From Prevotella sp. CAG:1092 (lineage in GTDB: Bacteria; Bacteroidota; Bacteroidia; Bacteroidales; Bacteroidaceae): a stretch of 5,166 nt of DNA. Every line of letters begins with the position of its first letter. The stretch's first letter is position 1. Below, piece by piece: positions 1 through 5,163 of this stretch. Where the stretch lies: contig HF993907.1 of NCBI GenBank assembly GCA_000436915.1, positions 1 through 5,166 of the forward strand, read 5' to 3'. The notes beneath the pieces are model-generated. The model was not told where the DNA came from. It worked only from the letters and a program-made list of their open reading frames with translations, and ran no database searches. A program made the translations under genes and the position numbers.

Positions 1-1
1 T

Positions 2-634
2 GTATGGTCGTTGCTTATTCCTGCTATGGAGATGAAGGCTGATAGCGGAGCGTGGTCGGTAGTGCCTGCTGCAGTTGGCTTTATTTTAGGTATAGGCTTT
101 TTGCTGCTTATCGATGAACTAACTCCTCACCTACATATTGGTACCGACAAGCCAGAGGGATTACGCTCTCATTTATCCAAGACAGCCATGCTTGCTCTTG
201 CTGTAACTATCCACAATCTGCCTGAAGGAATGGCAGTAGGCGTGGTGTTTGCAGGAGCCGAGAATGGAGCTGCTCATATTTCGTTAGCTGCTGCCATTTC
301 TGTATCTTTGGGTATTGCCATACAGAATATTCCAGAAGGAGCAATCATCTCTATGCCTATGCGTGCAGCTGGCAACAGCCGTTGGAAATCCTTTATGCTT
401 GGCTCGCTAAGTGGAGTTGTCGAGCCAATAGGTGCCTTAGCTGTTATATTGCTTGCCTCACTTCTAATGCCAGCTCTACCCTACATGCTTGCCTTTGCTG
501 CAGGTGCGATGTTTTATGTGGTAATAGAAGAGCTCATTCCGGAAGCTTCAAGCGGTCAGCATAGCAACCTAAGTACCATCGGTTTTGCCATAGGCTTCGT
601 GCTTATGATGGTTCTCGATGTTGTAATGGGATAG
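2..634 (+). CDS. ZIP/GufA-family divalent metal transporter, 5'-truncated by window edge
   Basis: Inner-membrane ZIP transporter, a family that imports Zn2+ and related divalent metals. The frame is open from base 2 and reads VWSLLIPAMEM, an internal family segment, so the true start lies upstream. The TTG at 11 is not a credible start. The two signature metal-binding helices are clear: HNLPEG at 212-229 and QNIPEG at 323-340, with a further acidic pair (EEL) near 527-535. About six hydrophobic segments are visible in the roughly 210 residues present. Bacterial GufA/ZupT-like members are usually about 260-270 residues, so some 60 N-terminal residues are missing. The short linker with His and Asp residues (HLHIGTD) before the HN helix resembles the variable cytoplasmic loop. 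The gene ends with adjacent TAG and TAA codons and is convergent with the hydrolase, 30 nt away, with no clear terminator between them. The family is secure. The metal specificity is not visible. Confidence 0.93.
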   Translation, partial: VWSLLIPAMEMKADSGAWSVVPAAVGFILGIGFLLLIDELTPHLHIGTDKPEGLRSHLSKTAMLALAVTIHNLPEGMAVGVVFAGAENGAAHISLAAAISVSLGIAIQNIPEGAIISMPMRAAGNSRWKSFMLGSLSGVVEPIGALAVILLASLLMPALPYMLAFAAGAMFYVVIEELIPEASSGQHSNLSTIGFAIGFVLMMVLDVVMG

Positions 635-664
635 TAAATAGATTATGGAAAAATATTGGAGTGT

Positions 665-1462
665 CTACTTTGCCAGAAACTCACCTACATATTTATTAGA
701 AAGCTTGCGTTCGGCAGGATTAAACCCATGCCCTGCCTTGTCTATTACCTTAAGCGTGGCATTTCTATAAGTTTTTAAAGCTCTCTTAGCGTAATCTACC
801 GGCACCACCTTGTCGTCGCTGCCATGAATGATGAGTACTGGTCCTGCATATTTGCCAATAGTATCAAATGGCTTCATATGACGAATGTCCATCATGAATT
901 TCTTACCAAGTTTCACGCCCCATATTTCAGATACTTCTGGAATATCCTCCACATGCGGGTAGCGCTCGTTCCAGTTGTCAGGAATGCAAAGAGCAGGATA
1001 AATCAAAATAAGGCGGCTAATCTGTTTCTTCAACTCAGATGCTGCCAAAGCAGAAACAAGACCTCCTTGACTCTCTCCTATGAGCACAATATTCTTTTTA
1101 TCAACATTCTTCTGTTTCTTGAAATATTTCACAATAGTTTTCAACGCCTCCTTTTCGTCAGACACAGACATGTTCATCGTATTATTATCGCTCTGGCTCC
1201 TTACAGATCCGCATGGAAAATCGAAAGCATAAACATTATAGCCTAAATCATTCAAAGTCTTGAAATAATCACGTCCAAAATGGTGTGTTCCATTAAAACC
1301 ATGACTGATTATAACGATTCCATGTTTAGTCATATCATCGGCAGGTGTCGATAATATTCCATAAATTGTTTTACCCTCTTCATAAGGAATGCGCAACTCC
1401 TTTTTTTGTGCAAGTGAGATAAAACTCACAAATAAGAATATAATAACAACAATTTTTCTCAT
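665..1462 (-). CDS. Secreted alpha/beta hydrolase, cinnamoyl/feruloyl esterase-like
   Basis: A 265-residue serine hydrolase. The N-terminus (MRKIVVIIFLFVSFISLAQ) is a typical Sec signal peptide with likely cleavage after Ala18. There is no lipobox, so the mature enzyme is probably periplasmic or secreted. The catalytic elements are in order: oxyanion motif HGFNG at 54-58, nucleophile elbow GESQGG with Ser131, acid Asp217 in HGSDDKVVP, and His245 in AGHGF. The insert between strands 6 and 7 (ALCIPDNWNERYP to MKPFD, about 157-200) resembles the lid of Est1E/LJ0536-type cinnamoyl esterases, which release hydroxycinnamic acids from plant cell-wall esters. The substrate assignment is inferred from this resemblance, and an acyl-ester or peptidase-like activity is possible. 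The start at 1462 is chosen because it gives a complete signal peptide and lies about 50 nt below a good promoter. The gene is transcribed alone, divergent from the CNNM gene. Confidence 0.9.
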   Translation of the reverse strand: MRKIVVIIFLFVSFISLAQKKELRIPYEEGKTIYGILSTPADDMTKHGIVIISHGFNGTHHFGRDYFKTLNDLGYNVYAFDFPCGSVRSQSDNNTMNMSVSDEKEALKTIVKYFKKQKNVDKKNIVLIGESQGGLVSALAASELKKQISRLILIYPALCIPDNWNERYPHVEDIPEVSEIWGVKLGKKFMMDIRHMKPFDTIGKYAGPVLIIHGSDDKVVPVDYAKRALKTYRNATLKVIDKAGHGFNPAERKLSNKYVGEFLAK

Positions 1463-1516
1463 CTATTTTTACACTATTAAAAGATTAATAAATATAGGAT
1501 AATGTTTATTCGATTG

Positions 1517-1548
1517 CAAAAATACAACAAAAATCTGAGTTAAGCAAA
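1517..1548 (-). promoter_or_regulatory. Bacteroidota-type promoter of the secreted hydrolase
   Basis: Read on the minus strand, the -33 element TTTG (1548-1545) is followed after 20 nt by TATTTTTG (1524-1517), a full match to the -7 consensus TAnnTTTG of the Bacteroidota primary sigma factor. Transcription would begin near 1511, leaving an AT-rich leader of about 50 nt before the ATG at 1462. Both boxes and the spacing fit, making this the best promoter in the window. A dyad is centred on the -33 box (see separate entry). Confidence 0.7.
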
Positions 1549-1557
1549 GTCTTAACT
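1538..1557. repeat. Inverted repeat centred on the hydrolase -33 box; candidate operator
   Basis: Perfect 7-bp arms, AGTTAAG (1538-1544) and CTTAACT (1551-1557), flank a 6-nt spacer caaagt that contains the complement of the -33 TTTG. The size (20 bp) and the symmetry about a promoter element suit a dimeric repressor or activator site. The regulator is unknown. The position is read directly from sequence and the function is inferred. Confidence 0.35.
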
Positions 1558-1678
1558 TCAATAATGTTCCGCTTATACCTAAATTCTAAAAGTTACTAAA
1601 CAATGTAAAGTCATACTCTTTTTAGTTAAAGTTTCGCAATATTTTATTTCAAAAGCCATAAGATTATACCAAAACTAA

Positions 1679-1686
1679 TATCTTTG
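1679..1686 (+). promoter_or_regulatory. -7 promoter element for the CNNM gene
   Basis: TATCTTTG is a full match to the Bacteroidota -7 consensus TAnnTTTG. No good TTTG lies 19-21 nt upstream, so only the -7 half is supported. Initiation would be near 1692, giving a leader of roughly 105 nt that contains the entire hairpin at 1729-1787. The promoter probably also serves ogt. Confidence 0.5.
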
Positions 1687-1728
1687 TGTCGAAAATGTCA
1701 CAACGATTATTCATACATCATAATGCCC

Positions 1729-1787
1729 TTCGTTTATAGTAGGTTGTTCATTCGCACCCCTTTTGCAGACAACTTATTATAAACGAA
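1729..1787 (+). promoter_or_regulatory. 20-bp leader hairpin upstream of the CNNM start; candidate cis-regulatory RNA
   Basis: The 5' arm at 1729-1748 (TTCGTTTATAGTAGGTTGTT) pairs without interruption with the 3' arm at 1768-1787 (GACAACTTATTATAAACGAA) around a 19-nt loop (1749-1767). Seventeen pairs are Watson-Crick, and the outer ten are perfect. The three others (1739/1777, 1742/1774, 1748/1768) are all G-U in the plus-strand RNA and would be A-C mismatches in the opposite strand, so the structure fits the sense transcript. The stem ends 11 nt before the ATG at 1799, close enough to affect ribosome loading. No clean U-tract follows, so a simple terminator is less likely. I do not recognise a known riboswitch class in it. 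The structure is seen directly. The regulatory role is inferred. Confidence 0.6.
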
Positions 1788-1798
1788 TTATATATTTA

Positions 1799-2824
1799 AT
1801 GGGCTTAATCATATTATATTTTTTAGGTGCTCTGTCACTATCTTTTTTATGTTCCGTTCTTGAGGCTGTACTCCTCTCTACTCCAATGTCTTTTATCTCA
1901 ATGAAGGAGAGTCAGGGCAACAAGACAGCATCGTTGATGAAAGAGTATAAGAACAACGTAGACCGTCCGGTAGGCGCTATTCTTTCGCTCAATACCATTG
2001 CTCACACTATTGGTTCGGCAGGTGTTGGAGCAGAATCGATAAAGCTATTTGGCGAAGAATACTTCGGAGTAATATCGGCTATTCTTACGCTATTGATTCT
2101 TGTGCTGTCTGAAATTATCCCTAAGACTATAGGAGCTTCTTACTGGCGATCGCTTGCTATGCCGTCAACTAAGATTATTCGCATACTCATTTTCATCACC
2201 TATCCGCTTGTTCTACTCTCAGAACTTATCACTAAGGTATTTTCTCCAAAGAATCACCAGGCTTCAGTTAGTCGCGAAGAAGTGTCGGCAATGGTAGACG
2301 TTGGTACTACAGAAGGTATCTTTCGCGAGTCGGAAAGCAAGATTATCAAGAGTTGTATTCGTCTGGCAGGAGTTAAGGCAAGGGAGGTGATGACCCCTTC
2401 TATTGTTATAGAATCAGCAAACGTAAATCTTACTATTAAGGAGTTTTATGAGCAACAGACATGGAACTTTTCTCGCATTCCTGTTTACGACACGAGTAAG
2501 GACTACATAGTTGGCTATGTACTGAAGGATATGGTGCTGAAAGAATTGTCGGAAGATAAATTTGATACTAAGCTATCTGACCTTGTTCGCCCTATCCTTT
2601 CGTTCAGCGAAGATGATTCTGTATATCAGATATGGGAGAAAATGCTTGAGAAGCGCGAACATATCTCTATAATTCTTGACGAGTATGGATGTTTGCGTGG
2701 CGTAGTTTCTATGGAAGACGTGATTGAAACCATGACAGGTGTAGAAATTGTCGACGAAGATGATGTTGCCGTTGACATGCAGGCTTTTGCTAAGGAAAAG
2801 TCGCGTAAAATGTTGCAGAAATAA
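1799..2824 (+). CDS. CNNM/CorC-like membrane protein (DUF21 plus CBS pair)
   Basis: A 341-residue inner-membrane protein of the CNNM/hemolysin-related family, whose characterised members export or regulate Mg2+ and Co2+. The DUF21 (CNNM) transmembrane domain spans about residues 1-150 and carries the hallmark segments SLNTIAHTIGSAGVGA (63-78) and SEIIPKTIGA (104-113). A linker with SREEVSAMV leads to a CBS pair: CBS1 from REVMTP (195-200) to about 250, and CBS2 about 262-316 with DEYGCLRGVVSMEDVIETMTG. The protein stops about 25 residues after CBS2, so the C-terminal CorC/HlyC domain of longer homologues is absent. The ATG at 1799 is preferred because it starts directly at the first membrane segment. 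The in-frame TTG at 1763 lies in the loop of the leader hairpin. The gene is followed 11 nt later by ogt, probably co-transcribed. The family is secure, and the transported ion is inferred. Confidence 0.92.
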   Translation: MGLIILYFLGALSLSFLCSVLEAVLLSTPMSFISMKESQGNKTASLMKEYKNNVDRPVGAILSLNTIAHTIGSAGVGAESIKLFGEEYFGVISAILTLLILVLSEIIPKTIGASYWRSLAMPSTKIIRILIFITYPLVLLSELITKVFSPKNHQASVSREEVSAMVDVGTTEGIFRESESKIIKSCIRLAGVKAREVMTPSIVIESANVNLTIKEFYEQQTWNFSRIPVYDTSKDYIVGYVLKDMVLKELSEDKFDTKLSDLVRPILSFSEDDSVYQIWEKMLEKREHISIILDEYGCLRGVVSMEDVIETMTGVEIVDEDDVAVDMQAFAKEKSRKMLQK

Positions 2825-2835
2825 ACATATACAAC

Positions 2836-3345
2836 ATGCCACATATCAACATCCAATATTTCAACTCCTCATGCGGACTATTCGTCTTAGCATCTTTTGG
2901 CGATAAACTATGTCTTTGTGATTGGAGCAATAATCCATGTGCCGAGCGTAACAAACGTAGGATAGAGAGATATCTGAATGCCTCTTTCAAGATAGAGACG
3001 ACCTCTATCTTGGAAGAAACAAAAAGACAACTTGATGAATACTTTGCAGGCAATCGCAAGGCTTTCACTATTCCGTTGCATTTTGTAGGCACGGATTTTC
3101 AACAGCAAGTATGGAACGAATTGCTGAATATTCCATACGGAGCGACAACAAGTTATAAGGAAATAGCTCAAAACATCAGCAAACCCAAAGCTGTAAGAGC
3201 CGTGGCAGGAGCAATAGGAGCCAACGGCATCAGCATTCTAATCCCTTGTCATCGCGTCATAGGTAGCGATAAATCCCTTACTGGCTATGCAGGAGGATTG
3301 AAGGCTAAGAAAATGTTGCTGCAAATAGAGATGCAAATAAAATAG
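2836..3345 (+). CDS. ogt: Methylated-DNA--[protein]-cysteine S-methyltransferase (O6-alkylguanine repair)
   Basis: A 169-residue suicide repair enzyme that transfers the alkyl group from O6-alkylguanine (and O4-alkylthymine) in DNA to its own cysteine. The active site is IPCHRV with Cys138. Other family residues fall at the spacing of the human enzyme: Tyr107, the arginine finger Arg121, the Asn130 hinge in GAN, and Glu165 near the C-terminus. The N-terminal ribonuclease-like domain covers about 1-80 and the DNA-binding C-domain about 85-169, starting at TDFQQQVWNELLNIPYG. The length is normal for Ogt, and there is no Ada-type regulatory domain. It starts 11 nt after the CNNM stop, so it probably shares that transcript. 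The link between the two genes is likely only positional. The coding sequence contains a strong 15-bp inverted repeat at 2983-3017 (separate entry). Confidence 0.95.
   Translation: MPHINIQYFNSSCGLFVLASFGDKLCLCDWSNNPCAERNKRRIERYLNASFKIETTSILEETKRQLDEYFAGNRKAFTIPLHFVGTDFQQQVWNELLNIPYGATTSYKEIAQNISKPKAVRAVAGAIGANGISILIPCHRVIGSDKSLTGYAGGLKAKKMLLQIEMQIK
2983..3017 (+). repeat. 15-bp intragenic inverted repeat (hairpin) within ogt
   Basis: Arm 2983-2997 (TCTTTCAAGATAGAG) pairs with arm 3003-3017 (CTCTATCTTGGAAGA) around a 5-nt loop acgac. Ten inner pairs are perfect. The only non-Watson-Crick pair of the fifteen (2987/3013) is U-G in the sense RNA. It encodes residues about 50-60 of Ogt (SFKIETTSILE), in the variable N-terminal domain before the DNA-binding domain. 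No U-run follows. It may be an mRNA stability or translation-pausing structure, or a chance repeat tolerated in a variable protein segment. Confidence 0.6.
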
Positions 3346-3352
3346 AAATCAT

Positions 3353-3370
3353 TACCTTTGCAACTGCAAA
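3353..3370 (+). promoter_or_regulatory. Promoter -7 element and overlapping palindrome for the EFR1 gene
   Basis: TACCTTTG (3353-3360) matches the Bacteroidota -7 consensus, just after the ogt stop. Initiation near 3366 would leave a leader of about 30 nt before the ATG at 3396. No convincing -33 TTTG is seen at the right distance, which falls inside ogt. The -7 TTTG forms one arm of a short palindrome, TTTGCA (3357-3362) and TGCAAA (3365-3370), separated by 2 nt. The loop is too small for RNA, so it may be a protein site at the start of transcription. Confidence 0.5.
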
Positions 3371-3395
3371 CATTATTTCAAAGAGAACCATCATT

Positions 3396-4154
3396 ATGAA
3401 CCTACACCAAATTACATTTAGCCCAACAGGCGGAACTCGCCGAGTAAGCGAATTGTTATGCAAAGGAATCGCAGCCGACAGCAATCTTACAGAACTCTGC
3501 ACCAAGCAGGAAAACTTGAAATATCCAATTGTTAATGCAGACGACTTGGTAGTTATTTCTATGCCTGTATACGCAGGTCGTGTGCCTGCTCTTGCGGTAG
3601 AAAGATTGAAGGGCATTAAGGCTAACGGAGCCAAGTGCGCAATAGTTGCTGTCTACGGCAATAGAGCCTACGAAGATGCTTTGGTTGAAATGCAGGATGT
3701 AGCTTCAGAAATTGGATTCCAAGTAATAGCTGCCGTTGCTGCTATTGCCGAGCATAGCATTTGCAGAATGTATGGTGCAGGCAGACCAGACGATGAGGAT
3801 GCTAAAGTTTTGGCTTCCTTTGGCTCATATATTTTAAATAAGGCGAAGACACAACAGTCTTTTGAACCATTAGTATTGCCAGGTAATCGTCCTTACAAAC
3901 AAGGTTGCTCTGGTCCCTACCCTGTTGCCAACGATGATTGTACAGAATGCGGAACATGCGTAAGCGAATGTCCTACAGGAGCTATCTCTCTTCAAAATCC
4001 CAAGGCCAACAACCAGGAACTATGCATCGGCTGTATGCGTTGCGTTTCGGTTTGTCCTACCCAAGCAAGAGGTATTGGTGAGCGTCTAAACCTCCTTACT
4101 GCACATCTTAAGCCTCTTTGTAGCGACAGAAAGGAGAATGAACTTTTCATATAA
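3396..4154 (+). CDS. EFR1-type flavodoxin-ferredoxin fusion protein
   Basis: A 252-residue cytoplasmic redox protein with a flavodoxin-like N-terminal domain (about 1-150) and a C-terminal 2[4Fe-4S] ferredoxin domain (about 178-228). The FMN phosphate loop is the early SPTGGTRR (9-16). The segment ISMPVYAGRVPA (54-65) is typical of the second flavin-contacting loop. The clusters are ligated by two complete CxxCxxCxxxCP motifs: Cys182, 185, 188, 192 and Cys210, 213, 216, 220. The length and architecture match the EFR1-family proteins of anaerobes, which are thought to shuttle electrons between iron-sulfur and flavin centres. The partner enzymes are unknown. The gene has its own likely promoter at 3353 and is followed 15 nt later by the small lipoprotein. 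The domain assignment is secure, and the physiological role is not. Confidence 0.9.
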   Translation: MNLHQITFSPTGGTRRVSELLCKGIAADSNLTELCTKQENLKYPIVNADDLVVISMPVYAGRVPALAVERLKGIKANGAKCAIVAVYGNRAYEDALVEMQDVASEIGFQVIAAVAAIAEHSICRMYGAGRPDDEDAKVLASFGSYILNKAKTQQSFEPLVLPGNRPYKQGCSGPYPVANDDCTECGTCVSECPTGAISLQNPKANNQELCIGCMRCVSVCPTQARGIGERLNLLTAHLKPLCSDRKENELFI

Positions 4155-4169
4155 CAAAAACATAAAGCA

Positions 4170-4439
4170 ATGAATCAGTTTATAAGAAAGCCAAAATCAT
4201 GGGCTGCATTATCGCTAATGCTAATTATATTTTCCTTGTTTTGCCTAACATCTTGCAAGGTAGCAAAAGAAGTAGCAAAAGAATCACTAATAGAATCTAT
4301 TACCGAACCTAAAACAGGTACCCAAGTATTCGTAAAAGATTACGATACTGACCCTTATGCTGTAAATGTTGGAGGAATTATTAAAGCAAGAAAGGATGCG
4401 AAAAAGAAAAAGGCCAAAGAGATATTGGATGAATATTAA
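4170..4439 (+). CDS. Small putative lipoprotein of unknown function
   Basis: An 89-residue protein with a type II signal peptide: basic start (MNQFIRKPK), hydrophobic core (about 11-25) and lipobox LTSC with Cys29 as the lipidated residue. The mature part is only about 61 residues. It is highly charged, begins KVAKEVAKES, has a middle section FVKDYDTDPYAVNVGG and ends in a lysine-rich helix (KARKDAKKKKAKEILDEY). The lysine after Cys29 gives no aspartate-type retention signal, so an outer-membrane location is plausible. I do not recognise a family. The 15-nt gap behind the EFR1 gene suggests co-transcription, but nothing in the protein suggests a redox role. A perfect 12-nt tandem duplication lies just after the cysteine codon. 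The lipobox and clean start make it a believable gene. Confidence 0.75.
   Translation: MNQFIRKPKSWAALSLMLIIFSLFCLTSCKVAKEVAKESLIESITEPKTGTQVFVKDYDTDPYAVNVGGIIKARKDAKKKKAKEILDEY
4260..4283 (+). repeat. 12-nt perfect tandem duplication in the lipoprotein gene
   Basis: The unit gtagcaaaagaa occurs twice in a row (4260-4271 and 4272-4283), encoding VAKE-VAKE straight after the lipidated Cys-Lys. The repeat is in frame, so copy-number change would lengthen or shorten the tether without breaking the gene. Confidence 0.8.
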
Positions 4440-4514
4440 TATATGGCATCAAAAGAAGTAATAATAGATTTTTTAGTTTGTAATAATTGACGCTCAAAGA
4501 AATCATTTAGACGT

Positions 4515-4967
4515 ATGAAATACGTAGAATTAAATTTGTTTACTGAAGAGGACGAGGAATGTGAAATGGGCGTTGGCTCAAAAGGCAACCAAGAGTATGC
4601 ACCATCAGGGATGAAAGATCACGACTTAACAGACTTGTTCGATAGGCTTTCAAAGTCTAACTTTCGTAGCCGATTCACTCTTTCTGCAAGGGATAAGGAA
4701 TATATTGCAGAAAAGGGATTGACAACAATTCGTAAACATGCCGAGGATTTTGTAGCCAAGCGACTTGCTCCTGCTGTTATTCCAAATGATGGTAGACAGA
4801 CTCCCATGAAAGGGCATCCTGTATTTATTGCTCAACATGCTACGGGGTGCTGTTGCCGAGGATGCTTCTCCAAATGGCATCATATACCTGCAGGAAGACA
4901 ATTGACAAGAGAAGAACAGCAATATGCGGTAGCTGTTCTAATGGCTTGGATTCAAAAACACCTATAA
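4515..4967 (+). CDS. DUF4186 family protein, cysteine-rich, unknown function
   Basis: A 150-residue soluble protein matching the DUF4186 pattern as I recall it. The conserved core begins at about residue 37 (LTDLFDRLSKSNFRSRF) and runs through KHAEDFVAKRLAPAVIPNDG (74-93), GHPVFIAQHATG (100-111), a CCCRGC cluster (Cys112, 113, 114, 117), KWHHIPAGR and a final helix ending AWIQKHL. The cysteines with nearby His101, His108, His122 and His123 could bind a metal, which is an inference. No enzymatic role is known to me. The ATG at 4515 is the first in frame. It adds an acidic, poorly conserved N-terminus (FTEEDEECE), and the ATG at 4611 (residue 33) is an alternative closer to the family core. It lies 75 nt after the lipoprotein and may be read from the same transcript. 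No strong promoter is seen in the gap. Confidence 0.85.
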   Translation: MKYVELNLFTEEDEECEMGVGSKGNQEYAPSGMKDHDLTDLFDRLSKSNFRSRFTLSARDKEYIAEKGLTTIRKHAEDFVAKRLAPAVIPNDGRQTPMKGHPVFIAQHATGCCCRGCFSKWHHIPAGRQLTREEQQYAVAVLMAWIQKHL

Positions 4968-4981
4968 AAATTGAACGTAAA

Positions 4982-5006
4982 TAGGTTTTGCAATTATCAA
5001 AACTTA
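4982..5006 (+). terminator. 3' hairpin after DUF4186, possible weak terminator
   Basis: TAGGTTTTG (4982-4990) pairs with CAAAACTTA (4998-5006) around the 7-nt loop caattat, giving 9 bp with one G-U pair in sense RNA. It lies 15 nt after the stop codon at 4967. The following gttgtatatg is only partly T-rich, so it is a weak intrinsic terminator at best. Confidence 0.35.
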
Positions 5007-5028
5007 GTTGTATATGATTATAGAGTAA

Positions 5029-5075
5029 GCATCGGATTCGATGCAACAATTGATGAATTAACTATTATTGTTAAT
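5029..5075. repeat. Two adjacent inverted repeats upstream of the right-edge gene
   Basis: GCATCG (5029-5034) and CGATGC (5039-5044) flank the 4-nt loop gatt. ATTAAC (5057-5062) and GTTAAT (5070-5075) flank tattatt. Both have perfect 6-bp arms and precede the promoter element at 5114. They could be operator sites or small hairpins. No T-run marks either as a terminator. Confidence 0.35.
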
Positions 5076-5113
5076 AAAGTGTAATTATTTAAGTTTATAT
5101 ATAAATTATGCTT

Positions 5114-5121
5114 TATCTTTG
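5114..5121 (+). promoter_or_regulatory. -7 promoter element for the right-edge gene
   Basis: TATCTTTG matches the -7 consensus TAnnTTTG, identical to the element upstream of the CNNM gene. The region upstream has only an imperfect -33 (TTTA at 5088-5091, 22 nt away). Transcription from near 5127 would give a leader of about 37 nt before the ATG at 5164. Confidence 0.5.
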
Positions 5122-5163
5122 CTTATCGGAAATAATCCATAACCAAAGTAATAGAAATAGAAA

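Larger units (their letters stand above)
1463..1798. other. Divergent AT-rich intergenic region between hydrolase and CNNM gene
   Basis: This 336-bp gap separates two divergently transcribed genes. It holds the hydrolase promoter with its dyad (1517-1557), a forward -7 element (1679-1686) and a long leader hairpin (1729-1787). The stretch 1560-1675 shows no convincing ORF, RNA gene or repeat beyond short AT-rich partial symmetries, for example ACTAAA and TTTAGT near 1600-1625. An in-frame TTG at 1763 would extend the CNNM protein but falls in the hairpin loop, so it is not taken as coding. Confidence 0.7.

Noticed and set aside
11..13. TTG as the start of the ZIP transporter
   Set aside because: The frame is open to base 2 and the upstream residues VWS belong to the conserved family segment, so the gene continues beyond the window.
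635..664. Shared bidirectional terminator between the convergent ZIP and hydrolase genes
   Set aside because: The 30-nt gap contains no inverted repeat able to form a stem.
824..1246. 140-residue forward ORF opposite the hydrolase
   Set aside because: It lies wholly antisense to a well-supported gene and has no recognisable domain or start signals.
1763..1798. TTG-initiated N-terminal extension of the CNNM protein
   Set aside because: It would start inside the hairpin loop and add a poorly fitting dozen residues. The ATG at 1799 begins at the first membrane helix.
4433..4442. ATATTAATAT palindrome at the end of the lipoprotein gene
   Set aside because: A simple AT-only palindrome is expected by chance in AT-rich sequence.
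4465..4480. Possible promoter (TAGATTTT / TAGTTTG) before DUF4186
   Set aside because: Each deviates from TAnnTTTG by a base or by spacing, and no -33 box supports it.
4840..5049. 69-residue reverse ORF spanning the end of DUF4186 and the following gap
   Set aside because: Most of it is the antisense shadow of DUF4186, and the remainder is low-complexity intergenic sequence.
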